DNA of 64,000 nt from CBDFHF01 sp965247565. Lineage in GTDB: Bacteria > Pseudomonadota > Gammaproteobacteria > Methylococcales > Methylomonadaceae. Positions 52,699 through 61,096 of the stretch are shown piece by piece (position 1 is the first letter of the stretch; the number at the start of each line of letters is the position of its first letter). The translations under genes were made by a program, and so were the position numbers. Below the pieces are notes generated by a model, which searched no databases, had not been told where the DNA came from, and saw nothing but the letters and a program-made list of their open reading frames with translations. The stretch is taken from NCBI GenBank assembly GCA_965247565.1, contig CBDFHF010000003.1, positions 1,116,001 to 1,180,000 of the forward strand, given 5' to 3'.

Positions 52699-53679
52699 CT
52701 ATGCGGCATTGTCAGTGGTTAAAAATAAAGACCGATGCACCAGCGCTATTTGCTGAGACGGCTTTGTGGCTTGGTTGATTTTAATCTTAACGTCGGGGTC
52801 GAGAGTGGCAATATGCTTACAATACCAGCCGATATGTTTCCGGGCTATTCTAACACCGCTGTCGCTACCGTAAAAACTGTAAAGTGCTTCTAAATGCTCA
52901 GTTAAAGTGCTTTGTATAGCGTTAACTGACGGTTTTTCAAGATATTTTCCGTTCTTGATAAAATAATTTATTTGCTTAAATAGCCAGGGATTTCCTTGCG
53001 CAGCTCGTCCTATCATAACGCCATCCGCACCTGTGTTGTTAAGCACATTAACGGCCTTGTCAACAGAATCAATATCACCGTTAGCAATAACGGGTATCTT
53101 GACGGCCTGTTTAACAATTTTGATGGTTTCATACTCAGCGTGGCCGTCAAACTGACAGGCTCGAGTTCGGCCATGAATCGTTAGTGCAGCAATGCCGGAT
53201 TGCTCAGCAATTTTAGCTATCTCTAAGGCATTGCGATGCTGGAGATCCCAGCCGGTGCGGATTTTTAGCGTGACGGGAATGTTAACAGCATTGACAACTG
53301 CTTCTAGAATTTTTTTTACCAGCAATTCATCTCTCAATAGCGCAGAACCCGCGGCTGCAGAGCATACTTTTTTTGCCGGGCAGCCCATATTAATATCAAT
53401 AATTTGAGCACCTTGGTGCACATTAAACCTAGCTGCATCAGCCATTTGCAGGGGATCCGTGCCTAATATTTGTACCGAGCGAACGCCTGTTTCTTCATTG
53501 TGGCTGGTTTTAAGTAGAGTTTTTTTGTGGTGGCGAAGCGCCGGGTTAGAGGCGACCATTTCCGACACCGCCAATCCCGCACCGAGTTGTGTGCACAGTT
53601 CCCTGAACGGGCGGTCACTAACACCCGCCATCGGCGCGAGGATCAGATTATTAGCTAGTCGATAAGGACCGATTTGCAT
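52699..53679 (-). CDS. dusB: tRNA-dihydrouridine synthase DusB
   Basis: The 326-residue FMN-dependent TIM barrel reduces uridine in tRNA D-loops. LILAPMAGVSDRPFRELC near 14, DINMGCPAKKVCSAAAGSAL, split around the catalytic Cys of CPAKKV near 95, TIHGRTRACQFDGHAEYETI in two parts near 160, IANGDIDS and DGVMIGRAAQGNPWLF near 220 identify it. dusB-fis is a conserved gammaproteobacterial pair. Confidence 0.97.
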   Translation of the reverse strand: MQIGPYRLANNLILAPMAGVSDRPFRELCTQLGAGLAVSEMVASNPALRHHKKTLLKTSHNEETGVRSVQILGTDPLQMADAARFNVHQGAQIIDINMGCPAKKVCSAAAGSALLRDELLVKKILEAVVNAVNIPVTLKIRTGWDLQHRNALEIAKIAEQSGIAALTIHGRTRACQFDGHAEYETIKIVKQAVKIPVIANGDIDSVDKAVNVLNNTGADGVMIGRAAQGNPWLFKQINYFIKNGKYLEKPSVNAIQSTLTEHLEALYSFYGSDSGVRIARKHIGWYCKHIATLDPDVKIKINQATKPSQQIALVHRSLFLTTDNAA

Positions 53680-53704
53680 AATTTAAACAAGCAGCAACAA
53701 GGTA

Positions 53705-54232
53705 TTATTTATCTGCAGACTCGTTCCAAATAGGGTTCTCACGATCTTCAGGCTCCAACTTGGAAATGTCTTCCGGATAGATGTGCCAGAAAGATTGGTC
53801 AATTTTGGCGTTGTTATATCCTTCTTTTTTCTCATGGGAAAATGGGCACCACCAGTTCTCTACTATTTTGACCATGTAAGCATGCCATTCAAATAGAGCC
53901 ACGCTGACCGGGCAATACCAAGTGCAGTTAAGAATCCAGAATAATTTAGACTGGGATAAGCTCACCCTAAATGAGCCCTCCATGGTAATTTGGTTTTTAA
54001 GGTTATAGCGATGGCTAGCTCGATCAGGTAGAAAATCGGCCAAGGTTTTTATATTTTTGCCGCCAATTAAGCGTAAATGGTAGTAAGTCAAATAAGCGCT
54101 AGTAAATACAAAGGGTAAAGTAAGAATGGGTAGATAGACGAATACCATGCCTATAGCCCTTTGCAATACTGGAACGTGTTTATGGTTCTTGCCGATTTCG
54201 GCACGACCCGAGCAGGTTTCGCAAGCTTTCAT
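53705..54232 (-). CDS. Unrecognised single-pass membrane protein with cysteine motifs
   Basis: I do not recognise this 175-residue protein. It begins MKACETCSGRAEIG with a CxxC pair, then one hydrophobic helix (AIGMVFVYLPILTLPFVFTSAY, about residues 27-48). The second half is aromatic-rich with further cysteines (LNCTWYCPVSVALFEW near 101 and ENWWCPFSHEKK near 124) and an acidic tail. It begins ten bases after a 60-residue protein carrying the metal-binding pattern of P-type ATPase N-terminal domains, so both may handle a metal ion; this is inference only. Confidence 0.7.
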   Translation of the reverse strand: MKACETCSGRAEIGKNHKHVPVLQRAIGMVFVYLPILTLPFVFTSAYLTYYHLRLIGGKNIKTLADFLPDRASHRYNLKNQITMEGSFRVSLSQSKLFWILNCTWYCPVSVALFEWHAYMVKIVENWWCPFSHEKKEGYNNAKIDQSFWHIYPEDISKLEPEDRENPIWNESADK

Positions 54233-54242
54233 TTAGATATCC

Positions 54243-54425
54243 TCATTTTTTATTAGTTGATTGTTGAGTCGAAACTAAAATATGTTCGTTCAGTAATTGA
54301 TAAATGCTCTGACATCCGGCGCAGCAAAAGCTTTTCTGGCCTTCCGTTGTTCTCAATATAAAGCCAGTTATTTCAATAGTTTGCCCGCAAAGATCACAGG
54401 TTTTTTGCTTATCTTCAATGTTCAA
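54243..54425 (-). CDS. Small metal-binding-domain protein (P-type ATPase N-terminal type)
   Basis: The 60-residue protein has CDLCGQTIEITGF and SFCCAGCQSIYQLLNE, the CxxC and FCCxGCxxVY pattern of the zinc/copper-binding domain found at the N-terminus of CcoI-like P-type ATPases. Here it stands alone. The TTG at 54425 is preceded by GAGG at ideal distance and falls just after the rlmI stop; the longer in-frame ATG at 54464 would overlap rlmI and add unconserved residues. It is ten bases ahead of the unrecognised membrane protein. Confidence 0.75.
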   Translation of the reverse strand: MNIEDKQKTCDLCGQTIEITGFILRTTEGQKSFCCAGCQSIYQLLNEHILVSTQQSTNKK

Positions 54426-54439
54426 AAAAGCCTCGCATT

Positions 54440-55636
54440 TTACAAGCTTGAAGATACGGCACAAAAAAACGTTTTTAAATACTCTGTTTCTGGTGCGGCG
54501 GGATCAATTGGATGGTCCGGACCTTGCCCGCCGCTGGCAAAAAATACCAAATGCCTGTCAATGTGGCGACCTGATGAACGCAAAATTTCGTGAAGGTTTT
54601 CCCGACTTAGGTGATGTGAGCAGGACGCTGAAATGAGTATGCCGTTTTTAGCTAATACTTGCAGCGCTAAATGATTCAGTCGACGGTAAGCTTCATAACC
54701 TTGCTTGAAATCTTTTTTACGTTTAATAAGCGCCGGGGGATCAAGCACGATAATGTCATATAATTGATTGTCTTCACGAGCTTGTTTAAGAAAATCAAAC
54801 ACATCGCTACGAATAAACTCCATACTGTCCTGTACTTTGTTAGTTTGGGCATTTTCCAGAGCCAGGCTTAACGCACTGTCAGAGCCATCAACACAAGTTA
54901 CTTTGGTGGCTCCAGCAATAGCAGCGGGGATTCCCCAAGCGCCTGAATAAGAAAATAAATCCAATACCCGCTGACCCTTAGCAAATCCAGCTAGCTGTGC
55001 TCTACTACTGCGGTGATCATAAAACCAGCCGGTTTTTTGTCCACAAAGAATATCGATTTTAAATTGTGCGCCGTTTTCTTCAATCATTAGCGTTTCAGGA
55101 AGTTTGCCATACGCAACCTCATCATTTAGATGCAATCCCTCCAGCTGGCGTTGACTGTTATCATTTTTTAACACGATCGCATCGGGATTTAGTAATTCAA
55201 CCAATACATCCAGCAGTATTTGTTTACGCAGCTCTATACCTGCCGTTGTTATTTGTAAAGACAATACTGAGCCAAATCGATCAATGACCAAACCCGGTAA
55301 GCCATCGCTTTCGCCAAAAACCAAACGATAATAAGGTATGGAGAACAGTTTTTCACGAAGCGCTAACGCAGTGCTTAAACGCTCTCTGAAAAAATTACTA
55401 CCGCATTTCAGGCTGGCTTTTCTGGAGAGCAAGCGTACGCAAATTAACGTTTGCGGATTCACATAGCCGGTGCCCAGTACTTTACCATCAGCACTTTTCA
55501 CCTGTATTAAATCACCCGCGTTAAAGGACTCCAGTGGTGATCGCTGGCTATCAATTTCATTACTGAAAACCCAGCTGTGGCCTTTTCGAAGACGTTTATC
55601 TTCATTTTTTTTTAAAAAAATTTCTGGATTGGCCAT
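54440..55636 (-). CDS. rlmI: Class I SAM-dependent 23S rRNA methyltransferase (RlmI-like)
   Basis: The 398-residue protein has an N-terminal PUA domain (PEIFLKKNEDKRLRKGHSWV split at residues 3-22) and a C-terminal Rossmann methyltransferase. RVLDLFSYSGAWGIPAAIAG near 220 is the SAM site, SDVFDFLKQ and IVLDPPALIKRKKDF near 290 hold the catalytic DPP motif, and SCSHHLSREN is near 352. It methylates C5 of a 23S rRNA cytidine (C1962 in E. coli). The ATG lies one base past the stop of the DUF3426 gene. Confidence 0.93.
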   Translation of the reverse strand: MANPEIFLKKNEDKRLRKGHSWVFSNEIDSQRSPLESFNAGDLIQVKSADGKVLGTGYVNPQTLICVRLLSRKASLKCGSNFFRERLSTALALREKLFSIPYYRLVFGESDGLPGLVIDRFGSVLSLQITTAGIELRKQILLDVLVELLNPDAIVLKNDNSQRQLEGLHLNDEVAYGKLPETLMIEENGAQFKIDILCGQKTGWFYDHRSSRAQLAGFAKGQRVLDLFSYSGAWGIPAAIAGATKVTCVDGSDSALSLALENAQTNKVQDSMEFIRSDVFDFLKQAREDNQLYDIIVLDPPALIKRKKDFKQGYEAYRRLNHLALQVLAKNGILISASCSHHLSRENLHEILRSSGRHIDRHLVFFASGGQGPDHPIDPAAPETEYLKTFFCAVSSSL

Positions 55637-55637
55637 A

Positions 55638-56294
55638 TTAGTAAACGAGATCAAATGTGTAACCGCCGATTGGTTTAGTAGGCTCAGCGATAGTTATGTT
55701 AATTTCTGCGCTAGCATCTGCAAGTAATTTTGTGGCGGTGTCTTTTGATAAATATTCTTCTGGTTGAAAAATCCGTTGTGCAAAGATATTTCCAGCAAAA
55801 TCCAGTAGCGTGAGTTTGAGGTTTGGATAGTTTTGAGTAAATGGTGCTTGGTTACTCATTGCAGTTTTAAAGCTGATTCGGCCTTCAGGTAACCGCGTCA
55901 GCTGGCCTTGCAAAACCGAAAAGTCGTGTAAATTTTGATATGTCGGTAATTGGCAATGCAGTAGTTGGCAGAGCTTTTCCAGCCATTGCCGAGTCTTGGT
56001 ATCCTGAGTCAGAGTGTCGCCTTCAAAATAGGCGATTTGCCCTACCAAAAACAGAAAAGTCATTAAAGATCCGGCTTGCCAATATTTTTTGTGTCCTTTG
56101 GATTCTGGCATATCCCACAATAAAGGGTTATCGGTTTGGTTTTGCGCGTTGACAGCGGCGGCGGTATTTGCGATGTGCTCCAATGCGTAGAATATGCCAA
56201 AACAGCTTTTGCACTGCAACATGCCTCGGCCACTTCGAAGCTGGTCAACGCTAATAGGTTGTATAGTTTGGCACTCAGTACACTTTGTAAACAT
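55638..56294 (-). CDS. Zinc-ribbon and DUF3426 domain membrane protein
   Basis: The 218-residue protein begins with an MJ0042-type zinc ribbon, MFTKCTECQTIQPISVDQL then GMLQCKSCFGIFYALEHI (CxxC twice). A single membrane helix (SLMTFLFLVGQIAYF, about residues 80-95) follows, and the C-terminal domain, with LPTYQNLHDFSVLQGQLTRL and FAQRIFQPEEYL, resembles DUF3426. The function is unknown. It commonly follows prmA. The ATG at 56294 sits five bases after the prmA stop. Confidence 0.85.
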   Translation of the reverse strand: MFTKCTECQTIQPISVDQLRSGRGMLQCKSCFGIFYALEHIANTAAAVNAQNQTDNPLLWDMPESKGHKKYWQAGSLMTFLFLVGQIAYFEGDTLTQDTKTRQWLEKLCQLLHCQLPTYQNLHDFSVLQGQLTRLPEGRISFKTAMSNQAPFTQNYPNLKLTLLDFAGNIFAQRIFQPEEYLSKDTATKLLADASAEINITIAEPTKPIGGYTFDLVY

Positions 56295-56299
56295 AGCTG

Positions 56300-57178
56300 T
56301 TAGCGTTTGATGCCGTCTAATCTGATCCAATCTTCCTGTTGTATCAGTGGCTTGAAATTTAGAGTAGCTTTATAAGCTGCTAGCACAGATTCAGCTTGTT
56401 CATGCAATATGCCTGATAGCACCAGCTGACCGCTTGGTGCGACGAGTCTACTGATTTGTCCAGACAGTTCGATCAAAGGTTTGGCCAGTATATTGGCCAG
56501 TACCACACCCGCTTCAACATTTGTAAATTGTTCGGGCAAGTAACATTTAATTCTATCCTGTACGTTATTTTTTAACGCATTGCTCTGTGTTGCTGTAATA
56601 GCTTGCGGGTCAATATCAATCGCATGAGCTTCTTTAGCGCCTAATAGTAAAGCCGCAACCGCTAATATTCCGGAGCCGCAGCCATAATCAATAACCACTC
56701 TTCCAGACAAGTCATGGCTAGCTATCCACTCAAGACACAATGCGGTCGTGGGATGTGTGCCAGTGCCGAAAGCAAGACCAGGATCTAAGGTTAAACAAAC
56801 AGTGCCTGGTTCGTGTTGCTCTTGACCTGTCGGGCAAACCCATAGCTTATCGGCAAATTTCATAGGATGGTAATATTCCATCCAGGCACGCTCCCATTCT
56901 TGATCGGCAATTTCTTCTATTAGCCAAGAACGCAAACCAGCGTCTTGGAATTTTTGTATCGCCAAATTTTTAACTAACGCTGGTTCGCTAGTCAGTTCAT
57001 ATAAGGCAATAACCTGAGTATTGCTCCATATTTTAGTTTCACCAATACCAGGCTCATAAACGGGCTCATCTTCAGCGTCCATGTAGGTCACTGATACAGC
57101 ACCCAAATCGCTGAAAAAATCAGCCAATTTGGGCGCGTTTTGCTCATTAGTGATTACAGAGATTTGATGCCAAGCCAT
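56300..57178 (-). CDS. prmA: Ribosomal protein L11 methyltransferase
   Basis: The 292-residue enzyme trimethylates L11. MAWHQISVITNEQNAPKLADF opens an N-terminal substrate domain. The SAM domain has GLAFGTGTHPTTALCLEW near 130, VIDYGCGSGILAVAALLLGA near 158 and VLANILAKPLIEL near 222. The WERAWMEYYHPMKF block near 92 is also typical. It lies downstream of accC with a 64-base gap and is followed by the DUF3426 gene. Confidence 0.97.
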   Translation of the reverse strand: MAWHQISVITNEQNAPKLADFFSDLGAVSVTYMDAEDEPVYEPGIGETKIWSNTQVIALYELTSEPALVKNLAIQKFQDAGLRSWLIEEIADQEWERAWMEYYHPMKFADKLWVCPTGQEQHEPGTVCLTLDPGLAFGTGTHPTTALCLEWIASHDLSGRVVIDYGCGSGILAVAALLLGAKEAHAIDIDPQAITATQSNALKNNVQDRIKCYLPEQFTNVEAGVVLANILAKPLIELSGQISRLVAPSGQLVLSGILHEQAESVLAAYKATLNFKPLIQQEDWIRLDGIKR

Positions 57179-57242
57179 AACGGAAGTTATTGATGATCGC
57201 GAAAAAACAGGGCGCTAGATCGGCACCCTGATGTGTGTTGCG

Positions 57243-58586
57243 TTAAGAAATGCCGAGTTTCTTTTCTAAGTAATGGATATTTTGCCCACCTTCGGCGAAA
57301 GCGCTGTCATTCATAATGTCATGCTGCAGAGGAATATTGGTTTTTATGCCATCGATTATAATTTCACTTAACGCCGTATTCATCCGCGCAATAGCGCTCT
57401 GACGATTTTCGCCGTGAGCAATCAGCTTGCCGATCATTGAGTCGTAATAAGGCGGTACTTTATAACCATTGTAAATATGAGTTTCGCAACGAATACCAGG
57501 GCCACCAGGCATGTGGAACTGGTCTATAGTTCCAGGACAGGGCATAAAGGTTTTTGGATCCTCAGCATTGAGTCTGCACTCGATGGCGTGACCGGTGAGT
57601 TTAACTTGATCTTGGGTAATTGACAGGCGCTCGCCTGAAGCGATACGCAATTGCTCCTTAACTATGTCAAATCCTGTGATCATCTCAGTCACAGGGTGTT
57701 CAACCTGCACCCGGGTGTTCATTTCGATAAAGTAGAACTCACCTTTTTCATAAAGAAACTCAAAGGTTCCTGCGCCTAAATAGCCAATATCAACACAAGC
57801 TTTTGCGCAACGTTCACCAATTAGCTTACGTTGTGCTTCTGTAATGCCAGGCGCAGGGGCTTCTTCAACTACTTTTTGATGGCGCCGCTGCATGGAGCAG
57901 TCACGTTCACCCAAATGAATAGCGTTGCCGTGGGAGTCGGCCATAACTTGAAATTCGATATGGCGTGGATCTTCTAAAAACTTTTCCATGTATACGGTTG
58001 GATTGCCGAAAGCGCTGCCAGCCTCTGCTTTGGTCATAGCGATGGCGTTAATTAATGCTGCTTCAGTATGAACGGTACGCATGCCTCTACCACCGCCCCC
58101 CCCAGCTGCCTTGATAATAACGGGATAGCCAATTTCTTTAGCCAATTTGAGATTTTTCTTATCATCATCGCCAAGTGGGTTGCCGTTTCCAGGCACGCAA
58201 GGAATACCGGCAGCCTGCATAGCCTTTTTTGCGGAAATTTTATCGCCCATCATGCGAATGGTTTCCGCCCTGGGGCCAATAAAAACGAAACCACTTTGTT
58301 TCACTTTTTCAGAAAAATCAGCATTTTCAGATAAAAAACCATAGCCCGGATGAATTGCTTCGGCATCGGTTACCTCAGCCGCACTGATAATCGCCGGTAT
58401 GTTCAGATAGCTGTCAGCAGATGCCGCAGGGCCAATGCATACCGATTCGTCTGCTAATCGGACGTGCTTTAAATCCCGATCCGCTTCTGAATGAACGGCT
58501 ACCACTTTTACACCAAGCTCTCTGCAAGCGCGCAAAATGCGCAGAGCAATTTCGCCTCGATTGGCGATAACTATTTTGTCGAACAT
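57243..58586 (-). CDS. accC: Acetyl-CoA carboxylase, biotin carboxylase subunit
   Basis: The 447-residue ATP-grasp enzyme carboxylates the biotin on AccB. FDKIVIANRGEIALRILRAC split at the N-terminus, IHPGYGFLSENADFSE near 78, the glycine-rich loop IKAAGGGGGRGMRTVHTE near 158, and FIEMNTRVQVEHPVTEM near 285 (catalytic Arg and Glu) identify it. It is 20 bases downstream of accB, the usual accBC order. Confidence 0.98.
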   Translation of the reverse strand: MFDKIVIANRGEIALRILRACRELGVKVVAVHSEADRDLKHVRLADESVCIGPAASADSYLNIPAIISAAEVTDAEAIHPGYGFLSENADFSEKVKQSGFVFIGPRAETIRMMGDKISAKKAMQAAGIPCVPGNGNPLGDDDKKNLKLAKEIGYPVIIKAAGGGGGRGMRTVHTEAALINAIAMTKAEAGSAFGNPTVYMEKFLEDPRHIEFQVMADSHGNAIHLGERDCSMQRRHQKVVEEAPAPGITEAQRKLIGERCAKACVDIGYLGAGTFEFLYEKGEFYFIEMNTRVQVEHPVTEMITGFDIVKEQLRIASGERLSITQDQVKLTGHAIECRLNAEDPKTFMPCPGTIDQFHMPGGPGIRCETHIYNGYKVPPYYDSMIGKLIAHGENRQSAIARMNTALSEIIIDGIKTNIPLQHDIMNDSAFAEGGQNIHYLEKKLGIS

Positions 58587-58606
58587 GAGACCCCCGTTTA
58601 CTGATG

Positions 58607-59053
58607 CTATTCGATGATGAATAACGGCTGGCCGTATTCAACGGGTTCCGCATTTTCAACCAGAATTTTACTAATCACGCCGCTTTTATCGGCTTCTATC
58701 TGATTGAGAATTTTCATGGCTTCGATGATGCACAAAGTGTCGCCGACTTTAACAGCCTGTCCAACTTCAACAAATGCTTTTGAACCGGGCGACGCTGAGC
58801 GATAAAAAGATCCGACCATAGGTGACTTCACTACATGCCCAGTAATTTTTGCTTCGACAGGAGCTGCTGCAGTGTTGACTACAGCAGCCGGTGCGCCCGC
58901 TGTGGGAGATGGTGCCGGCACATAAGAGACTGTTGCAGGCGCCGCCGAATAGCGATTAATGCGGATTGATTCCTCGCCCTCTTTTATTTCGAGTTCGGCA
59001 ATATCGGATTCTTCGATAAGTTCGATGAGTTTTTTTATTTTTCTAATATCCAT
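58607..59053 (-). CDS. accB: Acetyl-CoA carboxylase, biotin carboxyl carrier protein
   Basis: The 148-residue carrier starts MDIRKIKKLIELIEESDIAE. A flexible Pro/Ala-rich linker at about residues 35-70 (VSYVPAPSPTAGAPAAV) is followed by the biotinyl domain with CIIEAMKILNQIEADKSG near 108-125; the Lys of EAMK is the biotinylation site. It is three bases downstream of aroQ, giving an aroQ-accB-accC transcript. Confidence 0.97.
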   Translation of the reverse strand: MDIRKIKKLIELIEESDIAELEIKEGEESIRINRYSAAPATVSYVPAPSPTAGAPAAVVNTAAAPVEAKITGHVVKSPMVGSFYRSASPGSKAFVEVGQAVKVGDTLCIIEAMKILNQIEADKSGVISKILVENAEPVEYGQPLFIIE

Positions 59054-59056
59054 GGT

Positions 59057-59503
59057 TTATCGTCTCTCGGCTAATATTTGATGAGCGGCTTGTAAAGCCA
59101 ATTCATACCCTGTTGCACCTAAACCGCAAATAACGCCTTTGGCAATATCTGAGAGATAGGAATGTTTTCTAAAGGGTTCACGCGCATGAACGTTTGATAA
59201 GTGAACTTCAATAAAGGGAATCTGAGTTGCCAGCAGTGCGTCTCTAATAGCAACGCTAGTATGAGTGAAAGCGGCGGGATTGATAATGATAAAATCATCA
59301 CGATTTTTATAGGCCTCATGAATCAGTTCCACTATTTCATGTTCGGCATTATTTTGATAAAAACTCAGCTGGTGGTTGTTTTCACTAGCTTTTAGCTCAA
59401 GGATTTTCTTTATGTCGGCGAGGGTTTTATTCCCGTAATGGCCAGGTTCGCGAACCCCCAGTAAATTTAAGTTTGGGCCATTTAAAACGGTAATATTCGC
59501 CAT
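59057..59503 (-). CDS. aroQ: 3-dehydroquinate dehydratase, type II
   Basis: The 148-residue dodecamer-type enzyme removes water from 3-dehydroquinate in the shikimate pathway. ITVLNGPNLNLLGVREPGHYG, in two parts at residues 4-24 with the catalytic Arg and Tyr loop, INPAAFTHTSVAIRDAL near 75 with the catalytic His, and IEVHLSNVHAREPFR near 98 are diagnostic. It precedes accB by three bases, a typical arrangement, and a good promoter lies just upstream. Confidence 0.97.
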   Translation of the reverse strand: MANITVLNGPNLNLLGVREPGHYGNKTLADIKKILELKASENNHQLSFYQNNAEHEIVELIHEAYKNRDDFIIINPAAFTHTSVAIRDALLATQIPFIEVHLSNVHAREPFRKHSYLSDIAKGVICGLGATGYELALQAAHQILAERR

Positions 59504-59912
59504 CAGTTCTTTGCTTGAGGTGTATGCGCTAACAGCCTGTAATTCTACCGTTTTGTAGGGTTTTGTCCAGATATTCTATATTTCGCAAAATATAACAGCA
59601 AAATATTGATTTTTAGCAGAATTGGCATTTTTGCCTAAAAAACTACGCAATTTTAATAATCCTGGAGCAATCAGCATAAAAAGCAATGGTTGGTTCGCTA
59701 AAAACTACAGAAATACGGGCGTAGCCAATTTCTGAAAAAATACAAGTGCTTTATTCGTTTTATTTTCGTTGTTTAGCTTTGATCTAACTTTCAGATACAC
59801 GAAACTCGCGTTAATTGTATTCGTTGTATCAGCAACTACAATTTTTGGCGAATAGTGGAGTTTTGATAAACAAGGCTATTCATTTTTTCCATTTTTCTCA
59901 CTGGAGCGTATT
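59504..59912. other. Divergent intergenic region between aroQ and the helix-hairpin-helix gene
   Basis: These 409 bases hold no gene. They contain the aroQ promoter, an 18-base palindrome at 59577-59594 (TATATTT, CGCA, AAATATA) just upstream of it, and near 59837 a possible TACAAT -10 box on the plus strand without a clear -35. GGAG lies just ahead of the ATG at 59913. Confidence 0.5.
59542..59569 (-). promoter_or_regulatory. aroQ-accB-accC promoter
   Basis: On the minus strand TGGACA (59564-59569) and TAGAAT (59542-59547) are separated by 16 bases; each matches the sigma-70 consensus in five of six positions. The -10 box lies about 40 bases before the aroQ start. Confidence 0.6.
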
Positions 59913-60218
59913 ATGAAAAAACTTGTTGTTTTGCTGGTTGCCTTATTTGCCGCCGCCAATGTGTCGGCAACGCCTGTCAACATAAACAGCGCGGATGCAA
60001 AGGCCATATCTGAGGCGTTGACAGGTATTGGTTTGAAAAAAGCTGAAGCTATCATCAAATATCGGACAGATAAAGGTCCATTTAAAACCGCGGCAGATTT
60101 GGCTAATGTATCAGGCATTGGTCCCAAAACCGTCGAAAAAAACAAAAAAGATATATTGCTGGCAGATTCAGAAGGCGGAGCGCCTAAAGCCGAGGAGCCT
60201 AAAGTAGAAAAGAAATAA
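59913..60218 (+). CDS. Secreted helix-hairpin-helix protein (ComEA-like)
   Basis: The 101-residue protein has a signal peptide (MKKLVVLLVALFAAANVSA, cleavage after VSA) and then a double helix-hairpin-helix: VNINSADAKAISEALTGIG at 22-40, KYRTDKGPFKTAADLANVSG and IGPKTVEKNKKDIL. This matches the DNA-binding domain of ComEA. It may bind DNA in the periplasm for uptake, though many bacteria carry such proteins without proven competence. The Glu/Lys-rich tail (APKAEEPKVEKK) is unusual but not diagnostic. Confidence 0.88.
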   Translation: MKKLVVLLVALFAAANVSATPVNINSADAKAISEALTGIGLKKAEAIIKYRTDKGPFKTAADLANVSGIGPKTVEKNKKDILLADSEGGAPKAEEPKVEKK

Positions 60219-60250
60219 CATAACCAGTTATTATTTTGCTACTTGTGTTT

Positions 60251-60287
60251 GCAGGGTTTTCTTACAAGCCCTGCTTCATTGTTTTTT
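60251..60287 (+). terminator. Probable terminator after the helix-hairpin-helix gene
   Basis: GCAGGG at 60251-60256 pairs with CCCTGC at 60269-60274 around a 12-base loop. TTCATTGTTTTTT follows. It lies 33 bases after the stop. Confidence 0.65.
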
Positions 60288-60361
60288 GAAAAGTCCCCAC
60301 AATAAGCATCTTTAAGCAAACTGGAAAATGCACATATTTTCTAAAGTCGTTAAAATAGCGA

Positions 60362-60427
60362 GTTGATTTTGATTTCTGTTGCTGACAATAAAATCAACGA
60401 GATAAACTTAGAAACTAAGTGTTTTTA
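60362..60427. promoter_or_regulatory. Inverted repeats upstream of rmlC
   Basis: A 9-bp perfect inverted repeat (GTTGATTTT at 60362-60370, AAAATCAAC at 60390-60398) is followed by a small stem ACTTAG-AAA-CTAAGT at 60406-60420 and then GTTTTT. Together they fill the middle of the 332-base gap before rmlC. They could be an operator plus weak terminator. No clear promoter is seen. Confidence 0.4.
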
Positions 60428-60550
60428 AGAGATAATGTGCTGCGCCCGCTTGTTCGACAAGCTTAGTATTTTAGATTGATGGGTTTTATGCCCTACTAAA
60501 ATCGAGATATGATCTTGTTTCCTTCACAACCGATCTACAAATTATTGACC

Positions 60551-61096
60551 ATGAAAGTTATCCAAACAGCAATTCCTGATGTGTTTATCCTTGAACCAGC
60601 CATTTTTGGTGATCAGCGTGGTTTTTTTTTGGAGAGTTACAATCAACAGACTTTTTTAAATTTGACTGGGGTAAATGCCTCATTTGTCCAAGATAACCAT
60701 TCGCGATCTGGCAAAAACGTATTGAGAGGCTTGCACTACCAGATAAAACAGCCGCAAGGTAAGTTAGTGCGGGTAGCTTCTGGTGCGGTATTTGACGTGG
60801 CGGTGGATTTACGCAAATCTTCGCCGACCTTTGGCCGTTGGGTTGGTGTTGAGTTAACAGGCGAAAACCATCGGCAGTTTTGGGTTCCCGCTGGCTTTGC
60901 ACATGGTTTTTTAGTGCTGTCGGAGCAGGCAGATTTTTTATACAAGACTACCGATTACTATGCGCCTGAATTTGAACGCTGCATTAGCTGGAACGATCCT
61001 GAAATCGGTATTGAATGGCCGATCGATATAGCGCCCAGTCTTTCTGCTAAAGATCAGCAAGGCCTATCCTTGAGCAAGGCCGAGGTATTTCCATGA
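60551..61096 (+). CDS. rfbC: dTDP-4-dehydrorhamnose 3,5-epimerase
   Basis: The 181-residue cupin enzyme (RmlC) converts dTDP-4-keto-6-deoxyglucose to dTDP-4-keto-L-rhamnose. FGDQRGFFLESYNQQTF near 21, VQDNHSRSGKNVLRGLHYQ, split around the catalytic His of LHYQ near 62, and KLVRVASGAVFDVAVDLRK near 73-91 identify it. FWVPAGFAHGFLVLSE follows near 114. The ATG at 60551 gives the normal MKVIQTAIPDV beginning. rfbD overlaps by four bases. rmlA and rmlB are not in this window. Confidence 0.96.
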   Translation: MKVIQTAIPDVFILEPAIFGDQRGFFLESYNQQTFLNLTGVNASFVQDNHSRSGKNVLRGLHYQIKQPQGKLVRVASGAVFDVAVDLRKSSPTFGRWVGVELTGENHRQFWVPAGFAHGFLVLSEQADFLYKTTDYYAPEFERCISWNDPEIGIEWPIDIAPSLSAKDQQGLSLSKAEVFP

